DNA of 6,203 nucleotides from Phycisphaerales bacterium (GTDB lineage: Bacteria; Planctomycetota; Phycisphaerae; Phycisphaerales; SM1A02), in contig SLJD01000209.1 of the NCBI GenBank assembly GCA_007135295.1, positions 1-6,203 on the forward strand, in the 5' to 3' direction. Under the pieces are notes generated by a model. The model worked only from the letters and a program-made list of their open reading frames with translations, ran no database searches and was not told where the DNA came from. A program made the translations under genes and the position numbers. Below, piece after piece: positions 1-5,822 of the stretch. Numbering within the stretch: the stretch's first letter is position 1; each line of letters begins with the position of its first letter.

Positions 1-12
1 CAGCAGATGGGG

Positions 13-723
13 TCAACGGGATCCGCGAAATACATCCCACAGCTCTGCGTATGTGTCTTCGAGATCCGCATGACCTTCCGGTTCCACGTCAGTCGGGACG
101 AGTCGGCGGACTCGGCCGCTGACGTCGTCGTACCAGATGACGGAGAAATCTGCCCGCAGCACGTTCATGCCTTCGCCGTGGTTGTAATCAGCGGCGGTTC
201 GGAGCCCGTCGGTGACGAGTGGCAGGCGCTCGCCTTCAGTAAGCCGGTTGAAGCGATCTTGCTTCCAGTCCCAATCACCAATGTAGTGAAAGTTTGTGAA
301 GATGGGCTCCTCGCCGTCTGCATTGTTGTAGTGCTGGTGATAGCGGTCGGGAGTATGAATATTCGAATGGCTGGGGCAGTGAAAGCAGATGTTGTTGCCA
401 CAGTAGCCCATGATGTAGAGGTGGCCCAAGCCTTCCCAGGCAAAAGGATCGCCACCGCCGCGATGGCTGGCCATCATCTCTTGGGGCTTGCCCTCGTGAG
501 CGTAATCGCTGGTTGGCAGGCGATGATTGTGATCGTTGGCATACATGTTGATCCCGGTGCCGATGTTCCGCTGGTTGGACGAGCAGACAACCCGCTGGGC
601 GTCTTCGCGGATCTTGGCAAATGCCGGGAACAACAGTGCCGTCAGAATCGCAGTGATCGCCAGTACAACAAGCAGTTCAAGGAGACTGAAACCTCGTTGT
701 TGGCGTTTCCGGCCTCCACACAT
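13..723 (-). CDS. Prepilin-like protein with N-terminal cleavage/methylation domain (planctomycete pseudopilin family)
   Basis: The protein has 236 residues and resembles type IV pilin/type II secretion pseudopilins. A short basic leader (MCGGRKRQQRG) is followed by FSLLELLVVLAITAILTALL. Prepilin peptidase would cut between G11 and F12, leaving Glu at mature position 5 (E16) and a hydrophobic helix (about 12-34) that anchors the protein in the inner membrane or packs it into a filament. The globular part starts with C47-SSNQRNIG and YANDHNHRLP, a pattern typical of large planctomycete prepilin-like families. Near the C-terminus H182 is followed nine residues later by D192, matching the H-X9-DG signature except that Phe replaces Gly. 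A Cys/His-rich stretch lies at 108-131. I chose the ATG at 723 because it puts the leader at the N-terminus. The frame stays open to an ATG at 963, but those 80 extra residues look non-coding. No good Shine-Dalgarno is seen. Exact function unknown; it is transcribed away from the sigma factor gene. Confidence 0.85.
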   Translation of the reverse strand: MCGGRKRQQRGFSLLELLVVLAITAILTALLFPAFAKIREDAQRVVCSSNQRNIGTGINMYANDHNHRLPTSDYAHEGKPQEMMASHRGGGDPFAWEGLGHLYIMGYCGNNICFHCPSHSNIHTPDRYHQHYNNADGEEPIFTNFHYIGDWDWKQDRFNRLTEGERLPLVTDGLRTAADYNHGEGMNVLRADFSVIWYDDVSGRVRRLVPTDVEPEGHADLEDTYAELWDVFRGSR

Positions 724-837
724 TCCCACGAACTGATTGCGGTGGGCATGCCGCCGTGTTGCGCTGGAATGTCCCGTATGGCGCAGTCGTTGGCTGGCAG
801 GCAGATCGGTGCCTGGACTGTGCAGCGTTGTTTTTCG

Positions 838-863
838 GTGACGTACCGTGGTCACGTTTGACC
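838..863. repeat. Overlapping short inverted repeats with TGAC half-sites (possible operator)
   Basis: Two overlapping inverted repeats share a central arm. GTGAC (838-842) pairs with GTCAC (851-855) across 8 bases, and GGTCA (850-854) pairs with TGACC (859-863) across 4 bases. Such spaced dyads are common binding sites for dimeric regulators, and this one lies about 115-140 bases upstream of the prepilin-like start. The arms are only 5 bp, so chance is quite possible. No regulator is identified. Confidence 0.25.
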
Positions 864-973
864 CACCCCTTTGCCGCCTGGGGCTCCGAGCCGTTGTCGG
901 CGGCGTCAGTGGTTCCAGTTCCGCTTCGCCCCCGGTCGCGGTCCCCACGGAACCCTCTCTCATTCAGTGCCAT

Positions 974-984
974 GGTACTGTACC
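974..984. repeat. Perfect 11-base palindrome GGTAC-T-GTACC
   Basis: The arms GGTAC and GTACC flank a single central T in the non-coding divergent region. A related half-site, GTACC, also occurs at 843-847. It could be an operator, but its length is within reach of chance. Confidence 0.25.
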
Positions 985-1109
985 GCAAAACAGGGCTGAT
1001 TTCGACACTTTTATTGGCATTTTTGCTCGGCAGGGTGATTTCCGGGTTCCCCTGAGCCGCTGGTATGGGAATAATCAGGTCGATGCGCAATCTGCATTTG
1101 TCAAATCAT

Positions 1110-1136
1110 GGAACCGCTCCGGGTCGCGATTCGAAC
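1110..1136 (+). promoter_or_regulatory. Putative ECF-sigma promoter upstream of the sigma factor gene
   Basis: GGAACC (1110-1115) and TCGAAC (1131-1136) are separated by 15 bases. GGAAC is the hallmark -35 core of many ECF sigma promoters, and the spacing fits that class. Transcription would start near 1142, giving a leader of roughly 20 bases that still contains the Shine-Dalgarno sequence at 1149-1156. ECF sigma factors often activate their own operon, so this position is what autoregulation would predict. The -10 element is not a strong match to known consensus sequences, so the call is tentative. Confidence 0.3.
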
Positions 1137-1148
1137 ACTTCGGAGCAT

Positions 1149-1156
1149 GGAGAAGG
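1149..1156 (+). promoter_or_regulatory. Ribosome binding site GGAGAAGG deciding the sigma factor start
   Basis: GGAGAAGG lies 4 bases before the ATG at 1161. It supports that start over the in-frame ATG at 1065, which would add 32 residues with no family resemblance. Confidence 0.75.
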
Positions 1157-1160
1157 CCTT

Positions 1161-1724
1161 ATGACGGGCCAGGACGACTGGACGCTGATGCAGCGGGTCG
1201 CCGAGGGTGACGAAGCAGCCGTTGCAGAGTTGTACGACCGGTTCAGCGCCTTGGTCTACAAAGTTGCCCGTCAGCTTCTCTCCACGCCGGCTGAGGCCGA
1301 AGACGCGGTTCAGGAAATCTTTGTCCGCCTCTGGACAACGGCCGATCGATTCGATCCGCGACGGGCCAAGCTGGTGACTTGGGTGATGTTAATCGCCCGG
1401 CGACATCTGATCGATCAACTGCGCCGTCAGTCGGTTCGGCCGACGCCCAACAGTTTCGAGGGTGAGTGGGTTCCCCCGGATTCCGTTGAAGCGGCCCCGG
1501 ACCGGTACTCGCAAACGGCCGAGCACACCGCGCAGCTGATGGAGCGGATCGCTGAACTTCCTGAGCTTCAGCGAACCGTTATCGAAAGGGCCTATCTTCA
1601 GGGATACACCCTGAGGGAGGTCAGCGAGCAACTCGAAGCGCCGCTTGGAACAATCAAGTCGGCGCTCAGCAGAGGACTTATGCGTCTGAGGCAGCGTGCC
1701 ACGAGTGACTGGCCCGGCAAGTAA
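1161..1724 (+). CDS. ECF-type RNA polymerase sigma factor (SigK-like)
   Basis: A sigma-70 family factor of 187 residues, the usual size of the ECF group, which carries only regions 2 and 4. Region 2 spans about 23-90: DAVQEIFVRLW (48-58) is the core-binding region 2.2, and WVMLIARRHLIDQLRR (74-89) corresponds to regions 2.3/2.4, which melt and read the -10 element. A variable linker follows (about 91-120). Region 4 (about 128-178) contains LPELQRTVIERAYLQGYT and the helix-turn-helix REVSEQLEAPLGTIKSALSRG, which reads the -35 element. The PLGTIKS turn and the LPELQRTVIERAYLQGYT pattern resemble the SigK-type group, which is normally controlled by RskA-like membrane anti-sigma factors; the next gene encodes such a protein. 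The ATG at 1161 has a good Shine-Dalgarno. The target regulon cannot be read from this window. Confidence 0.95.
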   Translation: MTGQDDWTLMQRVAEGDEAAVAELYDRFSALVYKVARQLLSTPAEAEDAVQEIFVRLWTTADRFDPRRAKLVTWVMLIARRHLIDQLRRQSVRPTPNSFEGEWVPPDSVEAAPDRYSQTAEHTAQLMERIAELPELQRTVIERAYLQGYTLREVSEQLEAPLGTIKSALSRGLMRLRQRATSDWPGK

Positions 1725-1751
1725 GGTGACGTTTGTTTGAAGAGAGAGATT

Positions 1752-1787
1752 GCTTGCGACCGGATCGTGTGGGGTATGGTTGCAAGT
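1752..1787 (+). other. RNA hairpin between sigma and anti-sigma genes
   Basis: CTTGCGACC (1753-1761) can pair with GGTTGCAAG (1778-1786), giving nine base pairs including one G-U. A further G-U pair, 1752 with 1787, is possible. The loop is 16 bases. No T-run follows, so it is not an intrinsic terminator. The 3' arm ends about 7 bases before the anti-sigma Shine-Dalgarno (1794-1799), a position where a hairpin could tune anti-sigma translation or mRNA decay. The function is inferred only from position. Confidence 0.4.
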
Positions 1788-1803
1788 CAGCACGGAGAGA
1801 ATC

Positions 1804-2613
1804 ATGACTGCCCCCAATCGACTGACCGCTGACGAACTCCGGGAATGGGCGCCGCTCGATGTGTACGGCCTGCTCGAACACGATGAGGCCGAACTGTTTG
1901 AACGGTCATTCCGTGATGCTCCAGCATCCGTACAGGACCAGATTCGCGCCTTACAGGCGGAACTAGCTGAGACTGACACCCTCCCGGATGTGCTTCCCCC
2001 GTCCGATCTTCGGGCCCGCACGATCGAGCGAGTTGTGCAGCTTGCCGATGACGAAGCGGAGCGGCTTGCACCAATCGGGATGGTCGGCGGGCCAAGTCGG
2101 GAGGCCAGCGGGCGACGGGTATCCGGCCTCAGTTGGTTCATGTGGCGTGCGGCAACGTTCGTTCTAGCTGCCACCGGCGTTATGCTGCTTGTCTTCCTCA
2201 GTGTGGTCAACGAAAAACACAATCAGCTCACGGAATGGGCCCTGACTGGCTTCACGAGCGATCAGATCCAGCAGCAGATCGGGCCTGACTTTACAGAATT
2301 CCTTTTTGATTCCGAAGTCAAACGGTTTGTCTTCTCTAATGCCGGGGATCCTGAAGGGTCAGAACAGGCCGTGCTGTATGTCAACGAGCAGACCGGCGAA
2401 GCGTTCCTGATTTGCGACAACCTTCCCGCCGATCAAGAGGGCAAGGCGACATACACCCTGAGCCTGATTGTCGATGATGACGAGCCGCGTCAATTGCGGA
2501 GGTTTGACACCAGGGGAGCAATGACAGCCGTCCGCCTTGAAGTTCCAGTCAACCAACTCGCAGCGGCGCAGTGGGAGATCACCGGGCCGGAGGATGTCCG
2601 GCTGGTAACGTAA
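1804..2613 (+). CDS. RskA-like single-pass transmembrane anti-sigma factor
   Basis: The protein has 269 residues. Its cytoplasmic N-terminal part (1-112) contains LREWAPLDVYGLLEHDEAELFERSFRDAP (near 12-40). This is the acidic helical pattern of RskA-type anti-sigma domains, and it has no His-X3-Cys-X2-Cys zinc motif. A hydrophobic segment (about 114-134, WRAATFVLAATGVMLLVFLSV) is the single membrane span, preceded by basic residues. The extracytoplasmic part (135-269) carries EAFLICDNLPA (199-209), YTLSLIVDD and a final WEITGPE (257-263), consistent with the RskA C-terminal domain fold. It should bind the upstream sigma factor at the membrane and release it when the outer domain is cleaved or disturbed. 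The ATG at 1804 follows GGAGAG (1794-1799); an in-frame ATG at 1750 lacks support. The gene starts 79 bases after the sigma stop and is presumably co-transcribed. Confidence 0.85.
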   Translation: MTAPNRLTADELREWAPLDVYGLLEHDEAELFERSFRDAPASVQDQIRALQAELAETDTLPDVLPPSDLRARTIERVVQLADDEAERLAPIGMVGGPSREASGRRVSGLSWFMWRAATFVLAATGVMLLVFLSVVNEKHNQLTEWALTGFTSDQIQQQIGPDFTEFLFDSEVKRFVFSNAGDPEGSEQAVLYVNEQTGEAFLICDNLPADQEGKATYTLSLIVDDDEPRQLRRFDTRGAMTAVRLEVPVNQLAAAQWEITGPEDVRLVT

Positions 2614-2739
2614 AGGCGATCGCACTTGGCACACACGAGCCAACGCGGAAGTCATCCAGCAATCCAGTTCTTTCTGAAGTCGCCCCTCGGCCGGCCCAAA
2701 TACCATTTCAGGGACTGACAAGAGAGCACAGCGGGCTCG
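2614..2739. other. Convergent intergenic region without a convincing terminator
   Basis: The anti-sigma and ABC-F genes converge here. The best dyad is TTGGC (2626-2630) with GCCAA (2639-2643), a 5-bp stem with an 8-base loop and no T-run on either strand. GGCCGGCC (2689-2696) is a perfect 8-base palindrome, again without a T-run. GCGATCGC occurs at 2616-2623. Termination may be Rho-dependent or may lie beyond what I can recognise. Confidence 0.5.
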
Positions 2740-4689
2740 TCAAGCCAACTCGGCCCGGCGGGCCCATTCTTCTTCCAGCGGCCGCTGCTTGGCGATAAGT
2801 TCTTCACGGCGGTGCTGAAGTTCACGGACGCGATCCCCGTTGGCGTAGACCTGCGGATCCGCAAGTTGCCCGTCAAGGTCCGACAGTTCGCTTTCAATGG
2901 CTTCCACGCGGGATTCAAGCTCTTCCAGCGACAAGCGGGCGAACTCAGTGGGCCGCTGGTCCGGCTCGCGGACAGGCCGTGATGCCGATCGCGATCGACC
3001 GTGTAACGATTTGCTGCGACGCACATCTGCCGCTTGGGACTGTCTCTGATCCTGCGCCTGGCGCTGCTGCCAGTCCGAATACGTCCCTTGGAAGAGGCGG
3101 ACGCGTCCCTCTGACTCGAAAATGATCAGTTGATTGCATATCGATTCGAGCAATGCCCGGTCATGACTGATGAGCAGTAGGGTTCCGTCATACCCACCAT
3201 CCGGTTCCAGTGCGGCCTCGAGTCGCTCCGCGGAAGGTATATCGAGGTGATTGGTCGGCTCGTCAAGCACCAGCAGATTGTGCGCCCCGGCGACGAGGCC
3301 TGCGAGTACAGCCCGGCTGCGTTCTCCCCCGGAAAGATCAGCAAGCACTTTCTCCTGATCGCCGCCTGAGAACAGAAATGCTCCCGCAAGGTCCCGGGCT
3401 TGCTGCTCACTGGCGCGAGTGTGGTCGTTGAGCGAGGCGATTACCGATTGCAGGTATTGCCAGACGGTCAGCGACATGTCCAGATGTTCATGACTTTGCC
3501 GGTAGTAGCCGATGCTCAATCGGCTGCCGGCCTTGACGTATCCGTTTGACGGTTCGATTTCTCCGAGCAGGCATCTGATCAACGTGGATTTCCCTATGCC
3601 GTTCGGACCAATAATGCCGATCCGGTCTCCGCGATCAATCTTGAGGTCCAGGTCGCTGAACAGCACGAGATCGTCATAGGCCTTGGAAAGTCCCTCGGCG
3701 ATGATGACCTGTTCGCCGCTGCGTGGAGCCCTTGGCAGTGACAGGTTCATCACATCAAGTTCCGCCGGCCGCTCGACAAGCGCTTCCTGCTTGAATCTTT
3801 CCAGACGTGTCTGTCGACCGCGGGCCTGCTTGGCGCGCTGTCCGGTCTTGTATCGCTGGATGAACTGCTCTTCCTGGCGGATGCGATCAAGCTGTTTTTC
3901 ATGCTGACGGGCCAGAGTCAATTGTCGCTCCCGCCGGAGTTCGACATACTTCCGATAGTTACCGGGATACTCACGGACTCGGCCCTGCTCAACCTCGACG
4001 ATTCGATGCACAACGCGGTCAAGCAGCCAGCGATCATGGCTGGTCACGAGCACCGCGCCGGAGAACTCGTCCGCCAAGAATGCTTCCAGCCAACGGCGGC
4101 CCTCGATATCGAGGTGATTGGTGGGTTCGTCAAGCAGCAGCAGGTCCGGCTCTTCCAGCAGCAGGCGTGCCAGTGCCAGGCGACCTTTCTGCCCGCCCGA
4201 CAGCGCCGAAACCGGCAGGTCAAGCTGTTCATCTGAGAACCCAAGTCCGTGCAGCGTCGCTTCGATGCGGTGGTCGACCGTATATCCGCCCGCCGCCTCG
4301 ATGCCCGACTCCAGTTCCCCCTGACGGCGGAGCAGTTTCTCCAGACCCTCACCCTCGGCTGCAGCCATCTCCTCGTAGAGTGCGTTGAGTTGCTTGTGCA
4401 GGTTCTGCAGTTCCGCGAAGGCCTCACCGGCTGATTCACGAACCGTCCGCTCAGGGGCCAGTTCCGGATCCTGTCGGAGGTACCCGACACGGGCACCTTT
4501 CTGGAGACTGATCGAGCCACTATCAGCCACCAGCGAGCCGAAGAGGGCCTTCATCAGCGTACTCTTGCCGCCGCCGTTTCGGCCGACCATCCCGACTTTC
4601 TCGCCGGCATCAATAGACAGCGTCGCCCCTTCGAGGACGATATGACTGCCGTACGCATGTGTCAGGTTCGTGGCAGTGATCAGTGGCAT
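2740..4689 (-). CDS. ABC-F family ATPase (ribosome-associated translation factor)
   Basis: A 649-residue soluble protein with two ABC ATPase domains and no membrane segments, as expected for ABC-F proteins, which bind the ribosomal E site and help stalled or initiating ribosomes. Domain 1 has Walker A GRNGGGKST (36-44), signature LSGGQ (163-167), Walker B with DEPTNHLD (187-194) and H-loop SHDR (217-220). Domain 2 has Walker A GPNGIGKST (361-369), LSGGE (452-456), DEPTNHLD (476-483) and SHDR (508-511). All catalytic motifs are intact. The inter-domain linker (about 240-320), with its basic Gln/Arg/Lys-rich helix, is the tRNA-contacting region and is of ordinary length, which argues against an obvious antibiotic-resistance subtype. 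A basic Ser/Arg-rich stretch (about 557-573) leads to a C-terminal charged coiled coil (583-649) like those of Uup/YheS-type members. I chose the ATG at 4689 because MPLITATNLTHAYG is the normal family N-terminus; no Shine-Dalgarno is evident. The exact subfamily is uncertain. Confidence 0.96.
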   Translation of the reverse strand: MPLITATNLTHAYGSHIVLEGATLSIDAGEKVGMVGRNGGGKSTLMKALFGSLVADSGSISLQKGARVGYLRQDPELAPERTVRESAGEAFAELQNLHKQLNALYEEMAAAEGEGLEKLLRRQGELESGIEAAGGYTVDHRIEATLHGLGFSDEQLDLPVSALSGGQKGRLALARLLLEEPDLLLLDEPTNHLDIEGRRWLEAFLADEFSGAVLVTSHDRWLLDRVVHRIVEVEQGRVREYPGNYRKYVELRRERQLTLARQHEKQLDRIRQEEQFIQRYKTGQRAKQARGRQTRLERFKQEALVERPAELDVMNLSLPRAPRSGEQVIIAEGLSKAYDDLVLFSDLDLKIDRGDRIGIIGPNGIGKSTLIRCLLGEIEPSNGYVKAGSRLSIGYYRQSHEHLDMSLTVWQYLQSVIASLNDHTRASEQQARDLAGAFLFSGGDQEKVLADLSGGERSRAVLAGLVAGAHNLLVLDEPTNHLDIPSAERLEAALEPDGGYDGTLLLISHDRALLESICNQLIIFESEGRVRLFQGTYSDWQQRQAQDQRQSQAADVRRSKSLHGRSRSASRPVREPDQRPTEFARLSLEELESRVEAIESELSDLDGQLADPQVYANGDRVRELQHRREELIAKQRPLEEEWARRAELA

Positions 4690-4783
4690 GCGAGTTTGGT
4701 ACCAGACAACAGGGGACAGAACACATCGGGCAGGGCGCAGTTCACCGCCGTGCGACTGCACGCGATCGCGCAAGACAGTTTCG
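4690..4783. other. Intergenic gap between psuG and ABC-F with short palindromes
   Basis: This 94-base gap contains CGTGC-gact-GCACG (4749-4762), a 5-bp stem with a tetraloop, overlapping the perfect 10-base palindrome CGCGATCGCG (4761-4770). There is no T-run after either in the minus-strand direction, so read-through from psuG into ABC-F is possible. No clear promoter for ABC-F is visible. Confidence 0.4.
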
Positions 4784-5812
4784 TTACCGGTGAAGCCGGG
4801 CGATCGGTGCGGGGGAGCTGCCGGCAGGATCACTGCCCATCACCAGCTCGCCGGCGATGCGGGCGGCCAGTTCGGCGTTGTTCAGCAGCAGCGCAATATT
4901 CGTGTACAACGATCGCCCCCCGGTCAGGCGGGCGAGTTCCGAAAGGACAAATGGCGTACGCTGCGAGCCGGAGCGGCCGGCGTTTCGGGCAGCGTGCTCG
5001 GCCTGTTCGATGAGCATCTCGATCTCATCCCCGTCGATAGCATGAGGAGCCGGGACGGGCTGCGTCACAAGCATCGATGTTGTCAGCCCCAATCCATCCC
5101 AATGACGCAGGCATCGGCGGGCGATGGCCTCCGCTGAATCAACCCGAGGAATCGGCGGAAGTGAAGCGGCCCCGGGGCTGTAGAACCGCGGGAACTGGGC
5201 CGTGCCGAAACCGAGGATCGGCACGCCAAGCGTCTCCAGAGCCTCCAGTGTCGCGGGCAGATCGAGCATCGACTTCGCCCCGGCGCAGACGGTGCAGACG
5301 GCAGATGACGCCAGGGCCCGCAGGTCTGCGGAGATATCCGGCCGGGCGGTCCAGTGACGATGGACCCCGCCGATACCGCCGGTTGCGAAAACTTGAATCG
5401 GCCGCGGCGTGGCCCGTTGACACGCCAGTAGCGTGGCGGAGACCGTCGTGCCCGCCGACTCGCCGGATTCGATGACGTGTGCGAGATCGGTCGTCGATGC
5501 TTTGCCGGCCACAGGATCCCGCGCGAGCCGTTCGAGTTCGTCGTCATGAAGGCCGATACGCAGTTCGCCATCGATCACCGCGATGAGGGCCGGCGTCGCG
5601 CCGGACGATCGAACGGACCGGGCCTGTGCACGGGCGGTTTCCAGGTTCACTGGCTCCGAATCGCACCATCCATCGGGCAGCCACGTTGGCGGATCCTCAA
5701 GCGGATGCTTCGGAAGCCCGGCTGTGACCACAGCCGTTTCGAGCGCCACGACCGGTCCGCCGTCACTCAAGGCCTGCTCAACATCTGCTGCCAGCCGCAC
5801 CGCAGGGGCCAT
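4784..5812 (-). CDS. psuG: Pseudouridine-5'-phosphate glycosidase
   Basis: A 342-residue member of the PsuG/IndA family. These enzymes split the C-C glycosidic bond of pseudouridine 5'-phosphate to give uracil and ribose 5-phosphate, allowing salvage of pseudouridine from RNA turnover. Family motifs in order are VVALE (21-25, catalytic Glu25), GATPALIAVIDGELRIGL (71-88), KASTTDL (104-110), GTTVSATL (121-128), VFATGGIGGVHR (141-152), DISADL (159-164, metal-site region), CAGAKSMLD (176-184, with K180 matching the lysine that forms the covalent intermediate), LGVPILGFGT (195-204) and NNAELAARIA (311-320). The N-terminal loop is unusual: about 18 extra residues between P34 and N56, and ALETAVVTAG where relatives normally read close to ALESTIISHG. 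The ATG at 5812 is preceded by GGAGG at a 5-base distance and overlaps the helicase stop. No pseudouridine kinase gene is visible nearby. The family is clear; exact substrate specificity is less certain because of the altered loop. Confidence 0.94.
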   Translation of the reverse strand: MAPAVRLAADVEQALSDGGPVVALETAVVTAGLPKHPLEDPPTWLPDGWCDSEPVNLETARAQARSVRSSGATPALIAVIDGELRIGLHDDELERLARDPVAGKASTTDLAHVIESGESAGTTVSATLLACQRATPRPIQVFATGGIGGVHRHWTARPDISADLRALASSAVCTVCAGAKSMLDLPATLEALETLGVPILGFGTAQFPRFYSPGAASLPPIPRVDSAEAIARRCLRHWDGLGLTTSMLVTQPVPAPHAIDGDEIEMLIEQAEHAARNAGRSGSQRTPFVLSELARLTGGRSLYTNIALLLNNAELAARIAGELVMGSDPAGSSPAPIARLHR

Positions 5813-5822
5813 TACCGCCTCC
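5810..5822 (-). promoter_or_regulatory. TAATG stop-start overlap with strong Shine-Dalgarno (helicase-psuG coupling)
   Basis: On the minus strand the helicase TAA (5814-5812) shares its last A with the psuG ATG (5812-5810). GGAGG (5822-5818) sits 5 bases upstream of the ATG, inside the end of the helicase coding region. This is the classic arrangement for translational coupling or re-initiation. Confidence 0.85.

Larger units (their letters stand above)
724..1160. other. Divergent intergenic region between prepilin-like gene and sigma factor gene
   Basis: This 437-base gap separates two divergent genes, so promoters for both should lie here. Frames are open on both strands, but their translations are Arg/Pro/Ser-rich and lack any recognisable domain, so I call no gene. 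Visible elements are a cluster of TGAC half-sites at 838-863, a perfect palindrome GGTAC-T-GTACC at 974-984, a locally AT-richer patch around 985-1025, and an ECF-like promoter candidate at 1110-1136. No clear housekeeping -35/-10 pair was found for either gene. Confidence 0.6.

Noticed and set aside
7..861. A 284-codon plus-strand open frame opposite the prepilin-like gene
   Set aside because: Val/Ala-rich stretches mimic membrane segments, but the opposite strand encodes a clear prepilin leader and family motifs.
911..922. Tandem GGAACT-GGAACC on the minus strand as an ECF promoter for the prepilin-like gene
   Set aside because: No matching -10 element at 15-17 bases from either copy, and it lies about 190 bases from the start codon.
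724..963. N-terminal extension of the prepilin-like frame to an ATG at 963
   Set aside because: It would add 80 Arg/Thr/Pro-rich residues before the leader peptide, whereas prepilin leaders are short and N-terminal; the ATG at 723 fits.
756..1210. Plus-strand open frames in the divergent intergenic region
   Set aside because: Translations show no family pattern, have no ribosome binding site of note and overlap each other; they look like chance open frames in GC-rich DNA.
1754..1780. TTGCGA-N15-TATGGT as a separate promoter for the anti-sigma gene
   Set aside because: Spacing is short, both boxes are weak, and the same bases are better explained as the two arms of the hairpin.
1389..2222. 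A 277-codon minus-strand open frame opposite the sigma and anti-sigma genes
   Set aside because: It is Ser/Arg-rich, resembles nothing and is fully antisense to two well-supported genes; typical shadow frame.
2626..2643. TTGGC/GCCAA dyad as a bidirectional terminator
   Set aside because: Stem of only 5 bp, and no T-run on either strand.
4690..4833. Upstream extension of the ABC-F frame to an ATG at 4833
   Set aside because: The added 48 residues overlap the psuG end and lack family similarity; MPLITATNL is the normal ABC-F start.
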